Shown here one piece after another: positions 34,527 through 43,186 of a DNA stretch of 64,000 nucleotides (its first letter is position 1; each line of letters starts with the position of its first letter). The DNA is taken from the NCBI RefSeq assembly GCF_002209565.1, contig NZ_NJIH01000003.1, positions 434,001 through 498,000 of the forward strand, read 5' to 3'. The notes under the pieces are model-generated. The model ran no database searches and had not been told where the DNA came from. It was given only the letters and a program-made list of their open reading frames with translations. The position numbers and the translations under genes were made by a program. Source of the stretch: Candidimonas nitroreducens. GTDB lineage: Bacteria > Pseudomonadota > Gammaproteobacteria > Burkholderiales > Burkholderiaceae_B.

Positions 34527-35702
34527 ATGCCTAATGGCTGGAATTTTGGCGGCCCACATAGTCGCGGAGAATTCGCGAGGCAGGCGCATGTGGGCCTGCC
34601 CGAAGGCACATACGAGCGGGAAATGGGAAAGGAAGGTTTCTTCGGGGCGGCAAGTCACCTCTATCATCGGAATCCCCCCACAGGCTGGAGCGAAATTTCT
34701 GGCGATCTCAAGCCTCGCGCGTTTGAGCCTTTGGCCGGCGACACAGCTTCTGCCGGCCCGTGGTATGCGCCCCGCTTGCTTGGTAATTCTCACGTGGAGT
34801 TGAGTGTGGTGCGTCTCGGTGGAGCAATGAACCACTTGGTACGCAATGCCGACGGTGACACATTGCTATTCGTCCATCATGGGAGTGCGGACTTACATTG
34901 TGATTTCGGTCACTTGGCAGTTGTACCCGGCGATTATCTGTTGGTTCCTCGTGGCACGATGTGGAGGCTAGACTGCACCGCCGGCTTCGAAATGTTGATG
35001 GTGCAGAGCACGGGCGATGCGTTTGACTTGCCCCAGCGCGGCATAGTTGGACGCCATGCGCCGTTCGATATCGGCATGCTCGATATTCCAGAGATGGACG
35101 ACGCATTTCGCGCTCAGCAGCAGCCGAAACCATGGACTGTTCACGTCAAGCGCTCGGGCAAGGTCTCGGTGCTGAGTTATCCATACAATCCGCTCGATGC
35201 CATTGGGTGGAAGGGTGATCTATTCCCCGTCCGGCTCAACATTCGGGATATCAAGGCGATTACCAGCGACGGCTTGCACTTGCCCCCATCGCTGCGCACG
35301 ACATTCGTAAGCCGCCGGTTCGTGGTTTGCTCGTTGATCCCGCGCGTATTGGAAACGGATCCGAAAGCCATCAAATTGCCGTTCTTTCACAATAACGACG
35401 ACTTTGACGAAGTCATCTTCCAACACGAGGGGAAGATGAGTAGCCGCGCTCATTCAGTCAGGCCCGGAATGGTGACTTTCCATCCAAGTGGAATCACGCA
35501 CGGGCCTCATCCTGAAGTGCTGCCGCACATGTATGTCAACAAATCGGATCGAACTGAGGGATACGCGGTGATGATCGACACGCGAGATCCACTTGAGCTT
35601 CTGGAGGGGGCTGTGGACTGTGATGTGCCGGGTTACTACAAGAGCTGGTCGATGGTGCCGAAGTCTACGCCTCGGTTCGAGCAGAGCGAGGCCACATCAT
35701 GA
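34527..35702 (+). CDS. Homogentisate 1,2-dioxygenase-like ring-cleavage enzyme
   Basis: This 391-residue cupin-fold protein belongs to the homogentisate dioxygenase family (Pfam 04209), Fe(II) enzymes that open hydroquinone-type rings. The C-terminal metal region is recognisable: LPFFHNNDDFDEVIFQHEG supplies a His and an acidic ligand, and FHPSGITHGPHPE supplies the distal His cluster. It is about 40 residues shorter than classical HmgA. ATG 34527 is selected because AAAGGAGG precedes it; ATG 34512 lies before that site. Its stop overlaps the next gene start. With the FAH gene downstream this resembles hmgAB, but the maleylacetoacetate isomerase is missing and the oxygenase partner is flavin-dependent, so the substrate may not be homogentisate. 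Confidence 0.82.
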   Translation: MPNGWNFGGPHSRGEFARQAHVGLPEGTYEREMGKEGFFGAASHLYHRNPPTGWSEISGDLKPRAFEPLAGDTASAGPWYAPRLLGNSHVELSVVRLGGAMNHLVRNADGDTLLFVHHGSADLHCDFGHLAVVPGDYLLVPRGTMWRLDCTAGFEMLMVQSTGDAFDLPQRGIVGRHAPFDIGMLDIPEMDDAFRAQQQPKPWTVHVKRSGKVSVLSYPYNPLDAIGWKGDLFPVRLNIRDIKAITSDGLHLPPSLRTTFVSRRFVVCSLIPRVLETDPKAIKLPFFHNNDDFDEVIFQHEGKMSSRAHSVRPGMVTFHPSGITHGPHPEVLPHMYVNKSDRTEGYAVMIDTRDPLELLEGAVDCDVPGYYKSWSMVPKSTPRFEQSEATS

Positions 35703-36685
35703 AGCTCGCAACCATGAACGATGGGACGCGGGATGGGCGATTATTACTCGTCGATCCCATTCTGTCGCGTGCTACGGATGCATCAGATATCGCGCGCTGC
35801 ATGCAGGCGGCCATCGATGATTGGCACGCGCTCTCGCCGCGCTTGGCAAGGCGCCACGACGCGCTGATCGCGGGCCGTGCCAAGTCGTTCGAACTTGACT
35901 ATGCGCGTCTGATGGCGCCACTGCCGCGTGCATATGGATGGATGGACAGCAGTGTCTACCTGCATCACATGGAATTGGCGAGGAGGCTTCGTGGAGTAGA
36001 GATGCCTGTAGGCTATGAGAGCGAGCCGCGCTTTTACGATGGCGTGTCTCACACTTTTCGCGCCAGCGGTAGTCCCTTGCCTTTGCCCGTTGGAGATGTT
36101 GGCCTGGATTTCGAGGCGGAAATTGCCGTGGTGTTGGATGATGTGCCGATGCAAGCGAGCGCTGAACAGGCTGCCGACGCAATCTTGTTGCTCGCCCTGA
36201 TCAACGATACGACGTTGCGTACTGTATTCGCAGAGCAGATGGGCCGGGGCTATACGAATTTCCACGGAAAGCCGCCATGCTCCATGGCGCCTTTCCTGGT
36301 GACCCCGGATGAACTGGGTGACGATTGGGACGGCAAGAAGCTCAAAGCAGAATTGCGCTGTCGCGTCAATGGGAAGCTGATCGGCCAGCTTAATTCCAGT
36401 GACGATATGCAGTTCGATTTCCACGAACTCGTTATGCAGGCGGCTCGTTACCGACCCCTGGGCGCCGGCACGGTGCTTGGTGCGGGCACGGTTTCCAACC
36501 GGCGCGAAGATGCTGGCGCCGCGTGCCTGGCCGAGGTGAGGATGCTTGAGCAGCTGCGGCACGGAGAAGCACGGACGGCTTATCTCCGTAATAACGATGA
36601 GCTGCTTCTGGAGGCTTTCAATTCACATCGGCAGAGCATTTTTGGCCCTCTTCATCATCGAGTGCAGTTCGTACAGAACTGCTGA
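35699..36685 (+). CDS. Fumarylacetoacetate-hydrolase-family protein
   Basis: This 328-residue hydrolase should cleave the ring-opened acyl product of the preceding dioxygenase. It has the N-terminal FAH extension and the catalytic core: SVYLHHMELARRLRG, FYDGVSHTFRA, DFEAEIAVVLDDVP with metal-binding Glu residues, ALINDTTLR, QMGRGYTNFHGKPPCSMAPF with the active Lys, and LGAGTVSNR near the end. The ATGA overlap with the dioxygenase gene shows translational coupling. The core GT(V)S motif differs slightly from the DxxxTGT version of many small FAH proteins but agrees with the long FahA-like branch. Confidence 0.87.
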   Translation: MKLATMNDGTRDGRLLLVDPILSRATDASDIARCMQAAIDDWHALSPRLARRHDALIAGRAKSFELDYARLMAPLPRAYGWMDSSVYLHHMELARRLRGVEMPVGYESEPRFYDGVSHTFRASGSPLPLPVGDVGLDFEAEIAVVLDDVPMQASAEQAADAILLLALINDTTLRTVFAEQMGRGYTNFHGKPPCSMAPFLVTPDELGDDWDGKKLKAELRCRVNGKLIGQLNSSDDMQFDFHELVMQAARYRPLGAGTVLGAGTVSNRREDAGAACLAEVRMLEQLRHGEARTAYLRNNDELLLEAFNSHRQSIFGPLHHRVQFVQNC

Positions 36686-36721
36686 CGTCAATCGTACAAC
36701 TCAGCGAATCATTCAATTCCT

Positions 36722-37807
36722 ATGACACATCCAGCTCCATTCAGACTAGGCAGTAAAACCAATTTGTTCCGTTATTCGATCTTCTGCGTACAGGATCATT
36801 ATCCGAGCCTTCCACGCACGCTACCGCAATTCTATGCAGAATTGTCTGACCAAGCGATGCTTGCCGAAGAACTCGGGTACGACACGTTTTTCCTTGCCGA
36901 GCATCATTTCGACCCTTACGGCACGGTGCCCAATCCCGCGGTCGCTCTAGCTTATCTAGCAGCAAAGACACGCCAGCTGAGGCTCGGGTCGGCGATTTCA
37001 GTTCTTAGCTACCATCCGGCGTTCGAAGTTGCGGAAAATTACTCGATGGTCGATATCTTGTCCGGGGGAAGGGTTACTCTCGGCGTTGGCTCCGGCTACC
37101 TCGCGCACGAACTGGCCGGCTATGGTATTGATCTGGCCACGAAGCGGGAACGCTATGACGAGAACATGGCGGTGCTGCAGAAGGCGTTGACCGGTGCACG
37201 CTTCAGTTATAGGGGAAGCCATCAGACAATCGACGAGATGCAGTTGAATGTCGCGCCGGTGCAGGCGCTCGGTCTTCCGATCTATGTCGCTGTCAGTGCC
37301 CCGCCTGTAGCCTACTACGTAGGACGGCAGGCTCAGAACATGATGTTCGTCCCATATAGCCAGTTGCAGTCGATTGCCGATATTGGCGCGGTATTCAGGG
37401 AGTATCGCCGCGGCACCGACGAAGCACCTATAGCCGATAGTGATGGGCGGTTCGTTGGGGATGTCGCGGTCGCTTTCCATGCCCATGTCGCCGCTACTGA
37501 CGAAGAGGCTCGCGCGCGCGCCAAAGATCCCTTCGAGCTTTATCTCAGAACAAGGCAGCGCGCTAAGCACCAAAGCTTCGAGGCAATTGCAAGCGAGGAT
37601 GGGCTCTCTTTGGTGGGATCCGCGCAAACCGTTGCGGCCAAGCTTGGCAGGCTATACGCCGAGGGCGTGCGTCACCTTATGCTGGTTCACAATTTCGGAG
37701 CGATGCCGGCTGACGCTGCGGCGGACTCGATGCGCCGTTTTGCGCTGGAAGCCATGCCGCTTTTCCTGAAAGAAATTTCCAATAACACAGAAGCTGTAAC
37801 TATTTAA
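36722..37807 (+). CDS. LLM-class flavin-dependent oxygenase (luciferase-like)
   Basis: This 361-residue TIM-barrel protein belongs to the bacterial luciferase-like monooxygenases, which use reduced FMN from a separate reductase to oxidise a substrate. Typical segments are LAEELGYDTFFLAEHHFDPYG near residue 50, KTRQLRLGSAISVLSYHPAFEVAENYSMVDILSGGRVTLGVGSGY at about 85-130, and a C-terminal LVGSAQTVAAKLGRLYAEGVRHLML motif. A matching flavin reductase lies two genes downstream. It follows the FAH gene by 36 bases in one operon. It could hydroxylate or oxidatively dealkylate the ring before cleavage. The chemistry is inferred from context. Confidence 0.86.
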   Translation: MTHPAPFRLGSKTNLFRYSIFCVQDHYPSLPRTLPQFYAELSDQAMLAEELGYDTFFLAEHHFDPYGTVPNPAVALAYLAAKTRQLRLGSAISVLSYHPAFEVAENYSMVDILSGGRVTLGVGSGYLAHELAGYGIDLATKRERYDENMAVLQKALTGARFSYRGSHQTIDEMQLNVAPVQALGLPIYVAVSAPPVAYYVGRQAQNMMFVPYSQLQSIADIGAVFREYRRGTDEAPIADSDGRFVGDVAVAFHAHVAATDEEARARAKDPFELYLRTRQRAKHQSFEAIASEDGLSLVGSAQTVAAKLGRLYAEGVRHLMLVHNFGAMPADAAADSMRRFALEAMPLFLKEISNNTEAVTI

Positions 37808-37834
37808 CGATAGGCATTAGGAGGCGACAAGAAA

Positions 37835-38815
37835 ATGAAGACGCGAATCTTGCACGTGCTGTTTACTTTCATCGCGTGTATTGTTTTTTCACATAATAGT
37901 ATTGCGGCACAAACATATCCAGACCGGGCGATTAGACTCATCGTGCCATTCGCGCCCGGAGGCGGCACCGATTTCGTTGCCCGTACTTTGGCGAAAAACC
38001 TTACGCAGCAACTGGGGCAGACCGTCGTGGTGGAAAATCACGGTGGAGCACGAACGTTCATTGGTGCGTTGATGGTTGCCAAGGCGCCACCCGATGGCTA
38101 TACGCTTCTGCTCAGCAGCGCTTCGACGTTTGCCATCAACCCCAACATACCTCCGAAAGCGCCATACGACCCGTTGAAGGATTTTTCGCCTGTAGCATTG
38201 GTTGCTCGATTGCCGCTATTCCTGGTGACTGCACCCTCATTCCCTGCCAAGGATATGGCAGGCTTCCTCCGACATGTAAAGTCATTGCCTGTCAATCGAA
38301 GTATTCAGTATGGCTCGCCCGGTATAGGAAGCACCCACCAGTTGGCTATGGAAATGCTTGCTCAACGAGCAGGATTCCGCGCCGCGCATGTGCCCTATAA
38401 AGGTGCCGCGCCAGCCATGCAAGGCCTCTTGGATGGTTCGATTTCGACGATGTTTCTCGATCTGGCCACTGGGCAGGAGCAGATCAAGGCAGGCAAGCTT
38501 CATGCGCTCGCAATTAGTTCTTCCACTCGGAGTCCGTTGATGCCGAATGTGCCAACACTAGCCGAATCGGGCGTTCCGAATTATGACGCTGCCGCATGGA
38601 TCGGGATTGTCGCGCCTGCACACACGCCTTCCCCCGTCGTCGACCGCTTGAACCGCGAGATCAATCGGGCTCTGGCTGATCCGATCATACGCAAGCGCTT
38701 CGCCGCGGCTGGCGCCGAAACCGTCACGAGTACGCCGGAATCGTTCGGAACCTATATGGCTTCCGAGATGAAGTCTTGGTCGGAAGTGATACGCAAGGCC
38801 CACTTGTCAAAGTAA
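37835..38815 (+). CDS. Bug/TctC-family periplasmic solute receptor (4 of 6)
   Basis: This 326-residue receptor has a signal peptide ending at SIAAQ, then YPDRAIRLIVPFAPGGGTDFVAR. GSPGIGSTHQLAMEML and VPYKGAAPAMQGLLDG mark the second loop and hinge. A TAGGAGG-like sequence precedes the ATG. It lies inside the LLM oxygenase/flavin reductase operon, so its ligand is probably the aromatic substrate of this cluster. Codon use is less GC-biased than in receptors 2, 3, 5 and 6, in line with the surrounding cluster. Confidence 0.92.
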   Translation: MKTRILHVLFTFIACIVFSHNSIAAQTYPDRAIRLIVPFAPGGGTDFVARTLAKNLTQQLGQTVVVENHGGARTFIGALMVAKAPPDGYTLLLSSASTFAINPNIPPKAPYDPLKDFSPVALVARLPLFLVTAPSFPAKDMAGFLRHVKSLPVNRSIQYGSPGIGSTHQLAMEMLAQRAGFRAAHVPYKGAAPAMQGLLDGSISTMFLDLATGQEQIKAGKLHALAISSSTRSPLMPNVPTLAESGVPNYDAAAWIGIVAPAHTPSPVVDRLNREINRALADPIIRKRFAAAGAETVTSTPESFGTYMASEMKSWSEVIRKAHLSK

Positions 38816-38829
38816 TCCGGAAGATGATC

Positions 38830-39372
38830 ATGATGCCGATTGGGAACACCGCTGATTTTGACGAACGATTCTTCCGTTGTGCGCTTGGGCGCTTTGCGAC
38901 GGGCGTCACGATAGTAACAACGTTGGATGCAAGTGGTGCTCCGGTCGGACTCACCGCGAATTCGTTTTGCTCCGTTTCTCTTGCTCCGCCGTTGATTCTG
39001 TGGAGCCTCAATATAGGGGCACGGAGTTTGTCAGTGTTCCGGGCCGCGAAACGCTTCAATGTGAACGTCTTGGCGTCGCATCAATCCAAGCTTTCCGACT
39101 TGTTCGGGCGGCCGGCTGCGGATCCATCTCGCGATGCGCGTTTCGAACAGGTTCAGTACGTTTCAGGCCCTACGGGTGTTCCCCTGATTGAAGGGTGCTG
39201 TGCGTGGTTCGAATGTGTTTCGAAAAGTCACTACTACGAGGGCGATCATATTATTTTTGTGGCTCGGGTCGAGCGCTGTGGATTGGGCGACGAGCAGCCG
39301 TTGGCTTTTCATGGCGGGAAATACTGTTACCCCAAGTCGCTCGAAGCGTTCACGATGGAGGACGGTGTATGA
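38830..39372 (+). CDS. Flavin reductase-like protein, HpaC type
   Basis: This 180-residue NAD(P)H:flavin reductase should supply reduced FMN to the luciferase-like oxygenase two genes upstream. The split-barrel family motifs are clear: RFFRCALGRFATGVTIVTT, GLTANSFCSVSLAPPLILWSL (flavin-binding Thr/Ala/Asn/Ser region), FNVNVLASHQ, and the C-terminal GDHIIFVARVERC and YCYPK segments. GGAAG at 38819-38823 is six bases before ATG 38830, which I take as the start. ATGs at 38824 and 38833 are nearby alternatives. The stop overlaps the next start (ATGA). Its presence makes a two-component oxygenase very likely. Confidence 0.88.
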   Translation: MMPIGNTADFDERFFRCALGRFATGVTIVTTLDASGAPVGLTANSFCSVSLAPPLILWSLNIGARSLSVFRAAKRFNVNVLASHQSKLSDLFGRPAADPSRDARFEQVQYVSGPTGVPLIEGCCAWFECVSKSHYYEGDHIIFVARVERCGLGDEQPLAFHGGKYCYPKSLEAFTMEDGV

Positions 39373-39758
39373 ATGGCGTAGTCAAATCAGATGTCCGCTC
39401 AGTGGCGGCAGCAGAAGCCCGCAGATGCCGGGCGCTGGATTCGCACGACCGCGCTGTGCTGGATTGCTTGCTTGCGGACGAACTCGTCCATATTCATTCA
39501 ACCGGTCGTATCGATAGCAAGCAAAGTTATCTCGCGGGGATCGGGAAGCGGATCCGATACGTTCGTTCCGAGCGACAGACTTATCAAGTTCGGTTGCACG
39601 GAGACCTTGCACTGGCAAACGGAAGATTACTCCAAGTGATCTTTCGCGGAGACGATACGGCGCCGACGGAGCTCCGGCTGGAAACGAGTCAGGTGTGGGT
39701 TTGGCTCGATGGAGAGTGGAAATTGGCGGGTTATCATGCAAGCTCAGCCAAAGCCTGA
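39369..39758 (+). CDS. NTF2-like protein (DUF4440/SnoaL-like)
   Basis: This 129-residue cone-shaped alpha+beta barrel protein of the NTF2 superfamily has the pattern ARRCRALDSHDRAVLDCLLADELVHIHSTGRIDSKQSYL at the start and TSQVWVWLDGEWKLAGYHASS at the end. Members serve as isomerases, dehydratases, or accessory proteins of oxygenases. GGAGG at 39358-39362, within the flavin reductase gene, is the ribosome site, and the start overlaps that gene by four bases. In this operon it could rearrange or dehydrate a ring-cleavage or hydroxylation product, perhaps standing in for the missing isomerase; that is a hypothesis. Confidence 0.78.
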   Translation: MNGVVKSDVRSVAAAEARRCRALDSHDRAVLDCLLADELVHIHSTGRIDSKQSYLAGIGKRIRYVRSERQTYQVRLHGDLALANGRLLQVIFRGDDTAPTELRLETSQVWVWLDGEWKLAGYHASSAKA

Positions 39759-39834
39759 GACCAGCGGACTCGGTGGCATCTGTGCGCGCCCCATCACATG
39801 GGACGGAAAATTAGAATCTTGATGGCAAGAGCTT

Positions 39835-40677
39835 ATGACGAAGAAGAACGTAGATGGGACGGAAGTTCAGGGGGTTCAGAACGTTGAAATTGGCTTGCGC
39901 ATGGCATATACAATTGCGGCCGCCGATGCATCGTTGTCGCTTGGTGAATTGGCAGATGCCGTCGGTATCTATCCGAGCAAAGTGCACAGATATTTAGTGA
40001 GTCTGTGTCGTTCGGGCTTGCTCGAGCAGGATTATCGTTCAGGGCGCTACGACCTCGGCCCCAAGGCGCTAATGCTGGGCCTTGCGGCGCAGAGCAGGCT
40101 GGATAAGTTTCGTATGGCTGAAGAAGCTATTGATCAGTTGCAGGCCGAAACTGGTATGACTGTAAGCGCGACTGTGTGGAGCGAGCATGGCCCTATCATT
40201 TTTGCCAGGCGCGAACCGCTGCACCCGGTAACCATCAATACTCGGGTAGGTTCGGTGTTGCAAATAACGACATCCGCAGCGGGGCGCCTTTACGCAGCGT
40301 ACCTTCCTGATCAGATTGTTCAACCTTTCATTGAGCGTGAAAACCAGGCCGCACCGCCGCTAAAATTTATGGGCAAGGAAGTTGCGCGCGTGGACTTCTA
40401 TCCCGTCGTCGTGGAGACGATCAGACACATGGGTATCTCGCCAGTTAGCGGGGATTACATGAGTGGCATCGACGCGGTAGCGGTGCCCGTGTTCGATCAA
40501 TCGGATCAGCTTGTTATGACGCTGACAGTGCTTGCGACACAGGGTTCGCTCGATTTCGAGCCTGATGCTCGCATCTGTACGGTCATCCGTAATATCGGAA
40601 ATCAGCTTTCCAAGCGTCTGGGATGCAACATTGATCACATTGCCGGATTGTCTGTTCGACATCGTAAGAGCCGCTAA
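39835..40677 (+). CDS. IclR-family transcriptional regulator
   Basis: This 280-residue regulator has an N-terminal winged helix (about residues 15-75: NVEIGLRMAYTIAAADASLSLGELADAVGIYPSKVHRYLVSLCRSGLLEQD) and the IclR effector domain from about 90 onwards. An AAGAG-type ribosome site precedes the ATG. It is on the same strand, 76 bases after the NTF2-like gene, and is the likely controller of the promoter at 34451. A possible target is the palindrome at 34481. Effectors of such regulators are usually substrates or intermediates of the pathway. Confidence 0.9.
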   Translation: MTKKNVDGTEVQGVQNVEIGLRMAYTIAAADASLSLGELADAVGIYPSKVHRYLVSLCRSGLLEQDYRSGRYDLGPKALMLGLAAQSRLDKFRMAEEAIDQLQAETGMTVSATVWSEHGPIIFARREPLHPVTINTRVGSVLQITTSAAGRLYAAYLPDQIVQPFIERENQAAPPLKFMGKEVARVDFYPVVVETIRHMGISPVSGDYMSGIDAVAVPVFDQSDQLVMTLTVLATQGSLDFEPDARICTVIRNIGNQLSKRLGCNIDHIAGLSVRHRKSR

Positions 40678-40695
40678 CTTGTTCGCGAGAAATCA

Positions 40696-41661
40696 GTGAA
40701 AATAGCCGTACTCGATGATTATCAGGGCGTTGCGCTTGCGATGGCTGATTGGTCGCCTATACTGGAAACGTCGGAGGTTGAAGTATTTCGAGACCATATT
40801 ACCGACCACAATGCCTTAGTAGAAAGGCTGTTGCCGTTCGATGTTATTTGTGTCATGCGCGAGCGCACACCGTTGAATGCCGATGTTTTAGGTCAGCTTC
40901 CGAATCTAAAAGTTATTGCATCTACGGGGCCTCGTAACCGTTCGATCGATGCTGACGCGGCTGCGAGGCGCGGTATCAGTATCTTGCCTACTGGCTATTT
41001 CGCGGACGCGACGGTCGAAATGACATGGGCTTTGATCCTTGCCAGTGCGCGGCGATTACCCCAACAGATCGAGTCGGTTCGATCTGGCGGCTGGCAGACC
41101 GACGTCGGATCAGACTTGAAGACCAGGACACTGGGCGTGCTAGGCCTCGGGAAAATAGGCGCACGCGTAGCTGCCATCGGAAATGCCTTTGGTATGCGTG
41201 TAATTGCCTGGAGCCAGAACCTGACACCGGAGGCCGCGGCCGCTCACGGCGTGCAATGGGTGGATAAGGAAGCGCTGCTTTCGCAGTCAGATTATCTGAC
41301 GGTGCATCTGTTGCTGAGCGATCGCACCCGCGGGATTATTGGTTCGTCCGAACTGGCGTTGATGAAGTCGACGGCGATTCTGATCAATACATCCAGAGGG
41401 CCCATCGTTGACGAAAAGGCACTTATCGAAGCGCTGAGGCACGAAGCAATTGGCGGTGCGGCTTTGGACGTTTACGAGGTAGAGCCATTGCCTGCTGATC
41501 ATCCGTTTCGCTTTCTTCGTAATGTGCTGCCCTCTCCTCATATTGGATACGTCTCGGAGAGACTTTATCGCACGTTCTATGAGGACACGGTTCGTAATTT
41601 GCGACAGTGGTTATCGGATCAGTCGAACGGCGCGTCACCGAATCTGAATGCTGTTACGTGA
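40696..41661 (+). CDS. D-isomer-specific 2-hydroxyacid dehydrogenase
   Basis: This 321-residue NAD-binding dehydrogenase has the GVLGLGKIGARVAAIGNAFGMRV Rossmann motif, INTSRGPIVDEKALIEAL with the active-site Arg region, and SPHIGYVSERLY with the catalytic His. The phosphoglycerate-dehydrogenase-like KVIASTGPRNRSID segment is also present. Translation begins at GTG 40696, 18 bases after the IclR stop, so the two are probably co-transcribed. It may reduce an oxo acid released by the FAH-like hydrolase. It differs clearly from the dehydrogenase at 16205. Confidence 0.88.
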   Translation: MKIAVLDDYQGVALAMADWSPILETSEVEVFRDHITDHNALVERLLPFDVICVMRERTPLNADVLGQLPNLKVIASTGPRNRSIDADAAARRGISILPTGYFADATVEMTWALILASARRLPQQIESVRSGGWQTDVGSDLKTRTLGVLGLGKIGARVAAIGNAFGMRVIAWSQNLTPEAAAAHGVQWVDKEALLSQSDYLTVHLLLSDRTRGIIGSSELALMKSTAILINTSRGPIVDEKALIEALRHEAIGGAALDVYEVEPLPADHPFRFLRNVLPSPHIGYVSERLYRTFYEDTVRNLRQWLSDQSNGASPNLNAVT

Positions 41662-42094
41662 GACAAGTCGGGCTTATAAGAAGATATGGGTGCACTGGCG
41701 TGCGAATGTGTAACGGCTGTGACGGGCCTTCACAGGCAGCCTGGTTCCCGCGCCTAGCCCCGCCGCGGCCCGCGCCAGGACTCAAAAACGGCTAAAATTA
41801 CCTGCTTTTCAGCATTCTGCCGCATCCTGGCTCTTGCCGCGGCGCCTTGGGGCATCAAACGAAGCACAAGCCCGGGGCACAGCCCATCGCCAGGCCGGCA
41901 ATGCCGGCCTTCGCCTTGTTCGGGCGGGCCCGAATCGCCGCTTCCTCGCGGGCGCAAGCTTGCGGGGAAGTATTGTCGTTGCCGCAGGTTTTGGGTGGCG
42001 CCCGGTTTTCCCCGGGGCTGCCCGGCTCGCGTGCGGCGCACTGCGAGCGGCCCGGCCGCGGGCCGAAGCTCTGATTCATTCGGGAATTGTTGTC
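41662..42094 (+). other. Intergenic gap at the right edge of the AT-richer cluster
   Basis: No gene is visible in these 433 bases; both strands give only compositional frames. GC content rises again at about 41730, which marks the return to the core chromosome. A TAAAAT at 41793-41798 could be a -10 element of the fmdB-aspS operon, though its -35 is not clear. Confidence 0.4.
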
Positions 42095-42469
42095 GTGCCT
42101 ATTTATGCATACAAGTGCAGCGCCTGCGGACACCAGCAGGACGTCCTGCAGAAACTTTCAGATCCATTGTTGACGGTGTGCCCGGCCTGTGGGCAAAGCA
42201 CTTATTCCAAGCAGGTGACGGCGGCCGGCTTCCAGCTCAAGGGTTCGGGCTGGTACGTAACCGACTTCCGCAATAATGGCTCCAAGCCTGGCTCCGACGC
42301 GGGCGGCTCTGCGGGCAAGGGCTCTTCCACCAAGCACGATTCCGGGCAGGCCTCGGGCGGCGAAGCCGCCGCGGGGTCGGCGGACAAGCCGGCGTCCACC
42401 GATAAACCGGCATCCGCCGACAAGCCGGCCGTCGCGGCGCCGGCTGCTCCGGCCGCGCCGGGTTCCTGA
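42095..42469 (+). CDS. FmdB-family zinc-ribbon protein
   Basis: This 124-residue protein has the N-terminal FmdB zinc ribbon (MPIYAYKCSACGHQQDVLQKLSDPLLTVCPACG: four Cys in two CxxC pairs at residues 8, 11, 29 and 32). Beyond residue 60 the tail is low-complexity Gly/Ser/Ala/Pro with repeated DKPAS units. Its role is not established; the name comes from a putative regulator in methylotrophs. It begins at GTG 42095 and is the first gene of the fmdB-DUF502-aspS group, an arrangement I recall as common in betaproteobacteria. It ends eight bases before the next start. Confidence 0.9.
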   Translation: MPIYAYKCSACGHQQDVLQKLSDPLLTVCPACGQSTYSKQVTAAGFQLKGSGWYVTDFRNNGSKPGSDAGGSAGKGSSTKHDSGQASGGEAAAGSADKPASTDKPASADKPAVAAPAAPAAPGS

Positions 42470-42476
42470 AGCGTAC

Positions 42477-43142
42477 ATGCGTTTTTTCAAGCGATACTTC
42501 ATCACCGGCCTGCTGATCTGGATTCCGCTGGTCATCACCGTCTGGGTCATCGCCCTGGTGATCCGCGCCATCGAAAGCTTCGTGCCGGCCTTCTTGTCGT
42601 CGCAGTCGCTGTTCGGCGTGCGCATCCCGGGTTTCGCCGTGGCCTTGGTGCTGGTGGTGGTGTTCGTCACCGGACTGCTGGCGGCCAACTTCATCGGCCG
42701 GGCCTTCGTCGACCGCTGGGAACAGCTGCTGGGGCGCATCCCCCTGGTGCGTTCCATCTACAACTCGGTCAAGCAGGTCAGCGACACCGTGCTGGCGCCC
42801 AATGGCCAGGCGTTTCGCGAGGCCGTGCTGGTGCAGTATCCGCGCCAGGGTTCCTGGACGATTGCGTTCCTGACCGGCTCGCCCAGCGGCGAGGTGGCCG
42901 AGCGGCTGCACGGCCAGTTCGTCAGTGTCTACGTGCCCACCACGCCCAACCCGACCTCGGGGTTCTTCCTGATGATGCCGCGCCAGGACGTCCAGGTGCT
43001 GGACATGAGCGTGGATGCGGCGCTGAAGTACATAGTTTCCATGGGGGTGGTGGCGCCACCCTCGACCATCAAGGCCCTGGGGCATGTGGCCGCCGACGCC
43101 GCGCCGCCGCGTGCGCGCGATGCGTCCGCGCCCCGTGAATAG
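42477..43142 (+). CDS. DUF502 family membrane protein
   Basis: This 221-residue protein has two N-terminal transmembrane helices (about residues 9-30 and 50-73) and a soluble C-terminal region with LGRIPLVRSIYNSVKQV, GQAFREAVLVQYPRQGSWTIAFLTG and PTTPNPTSGFFLMMPRQDV. These are the hallmarks of DUF502 (COG2928), a conserved family of unknown function. It lies between the zinc-ribbon gene and aspS and is likely part of the same transcript. The last 20 residues are Ala/Arg-rich. Confidence 0.92.
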   Translation: MRFFKRYFITGLLIWIPLVITVWVIALVIRAIESFVPAFLSSQSLFGVRIPGFAVALVLVVVFVTGLLAANFIGRAFVDRWEQLLGRIPLVRSIYNSVKQVSDTVLAPNGQAFREAVLVQYPRQGSWTIAFLTGSPSGEVAERLHGQFVSVYVPTTPNPTSGFFLMMPRQDVQVLDMSVDAALKYIVSMGVVAPPSTIKALGHVAADAAPPRARDASAPRE

Positions 43143-43186
43143 GCCCTGAGCCCGATATCACGACTTTTCAAACGGAGTAATCCTTC

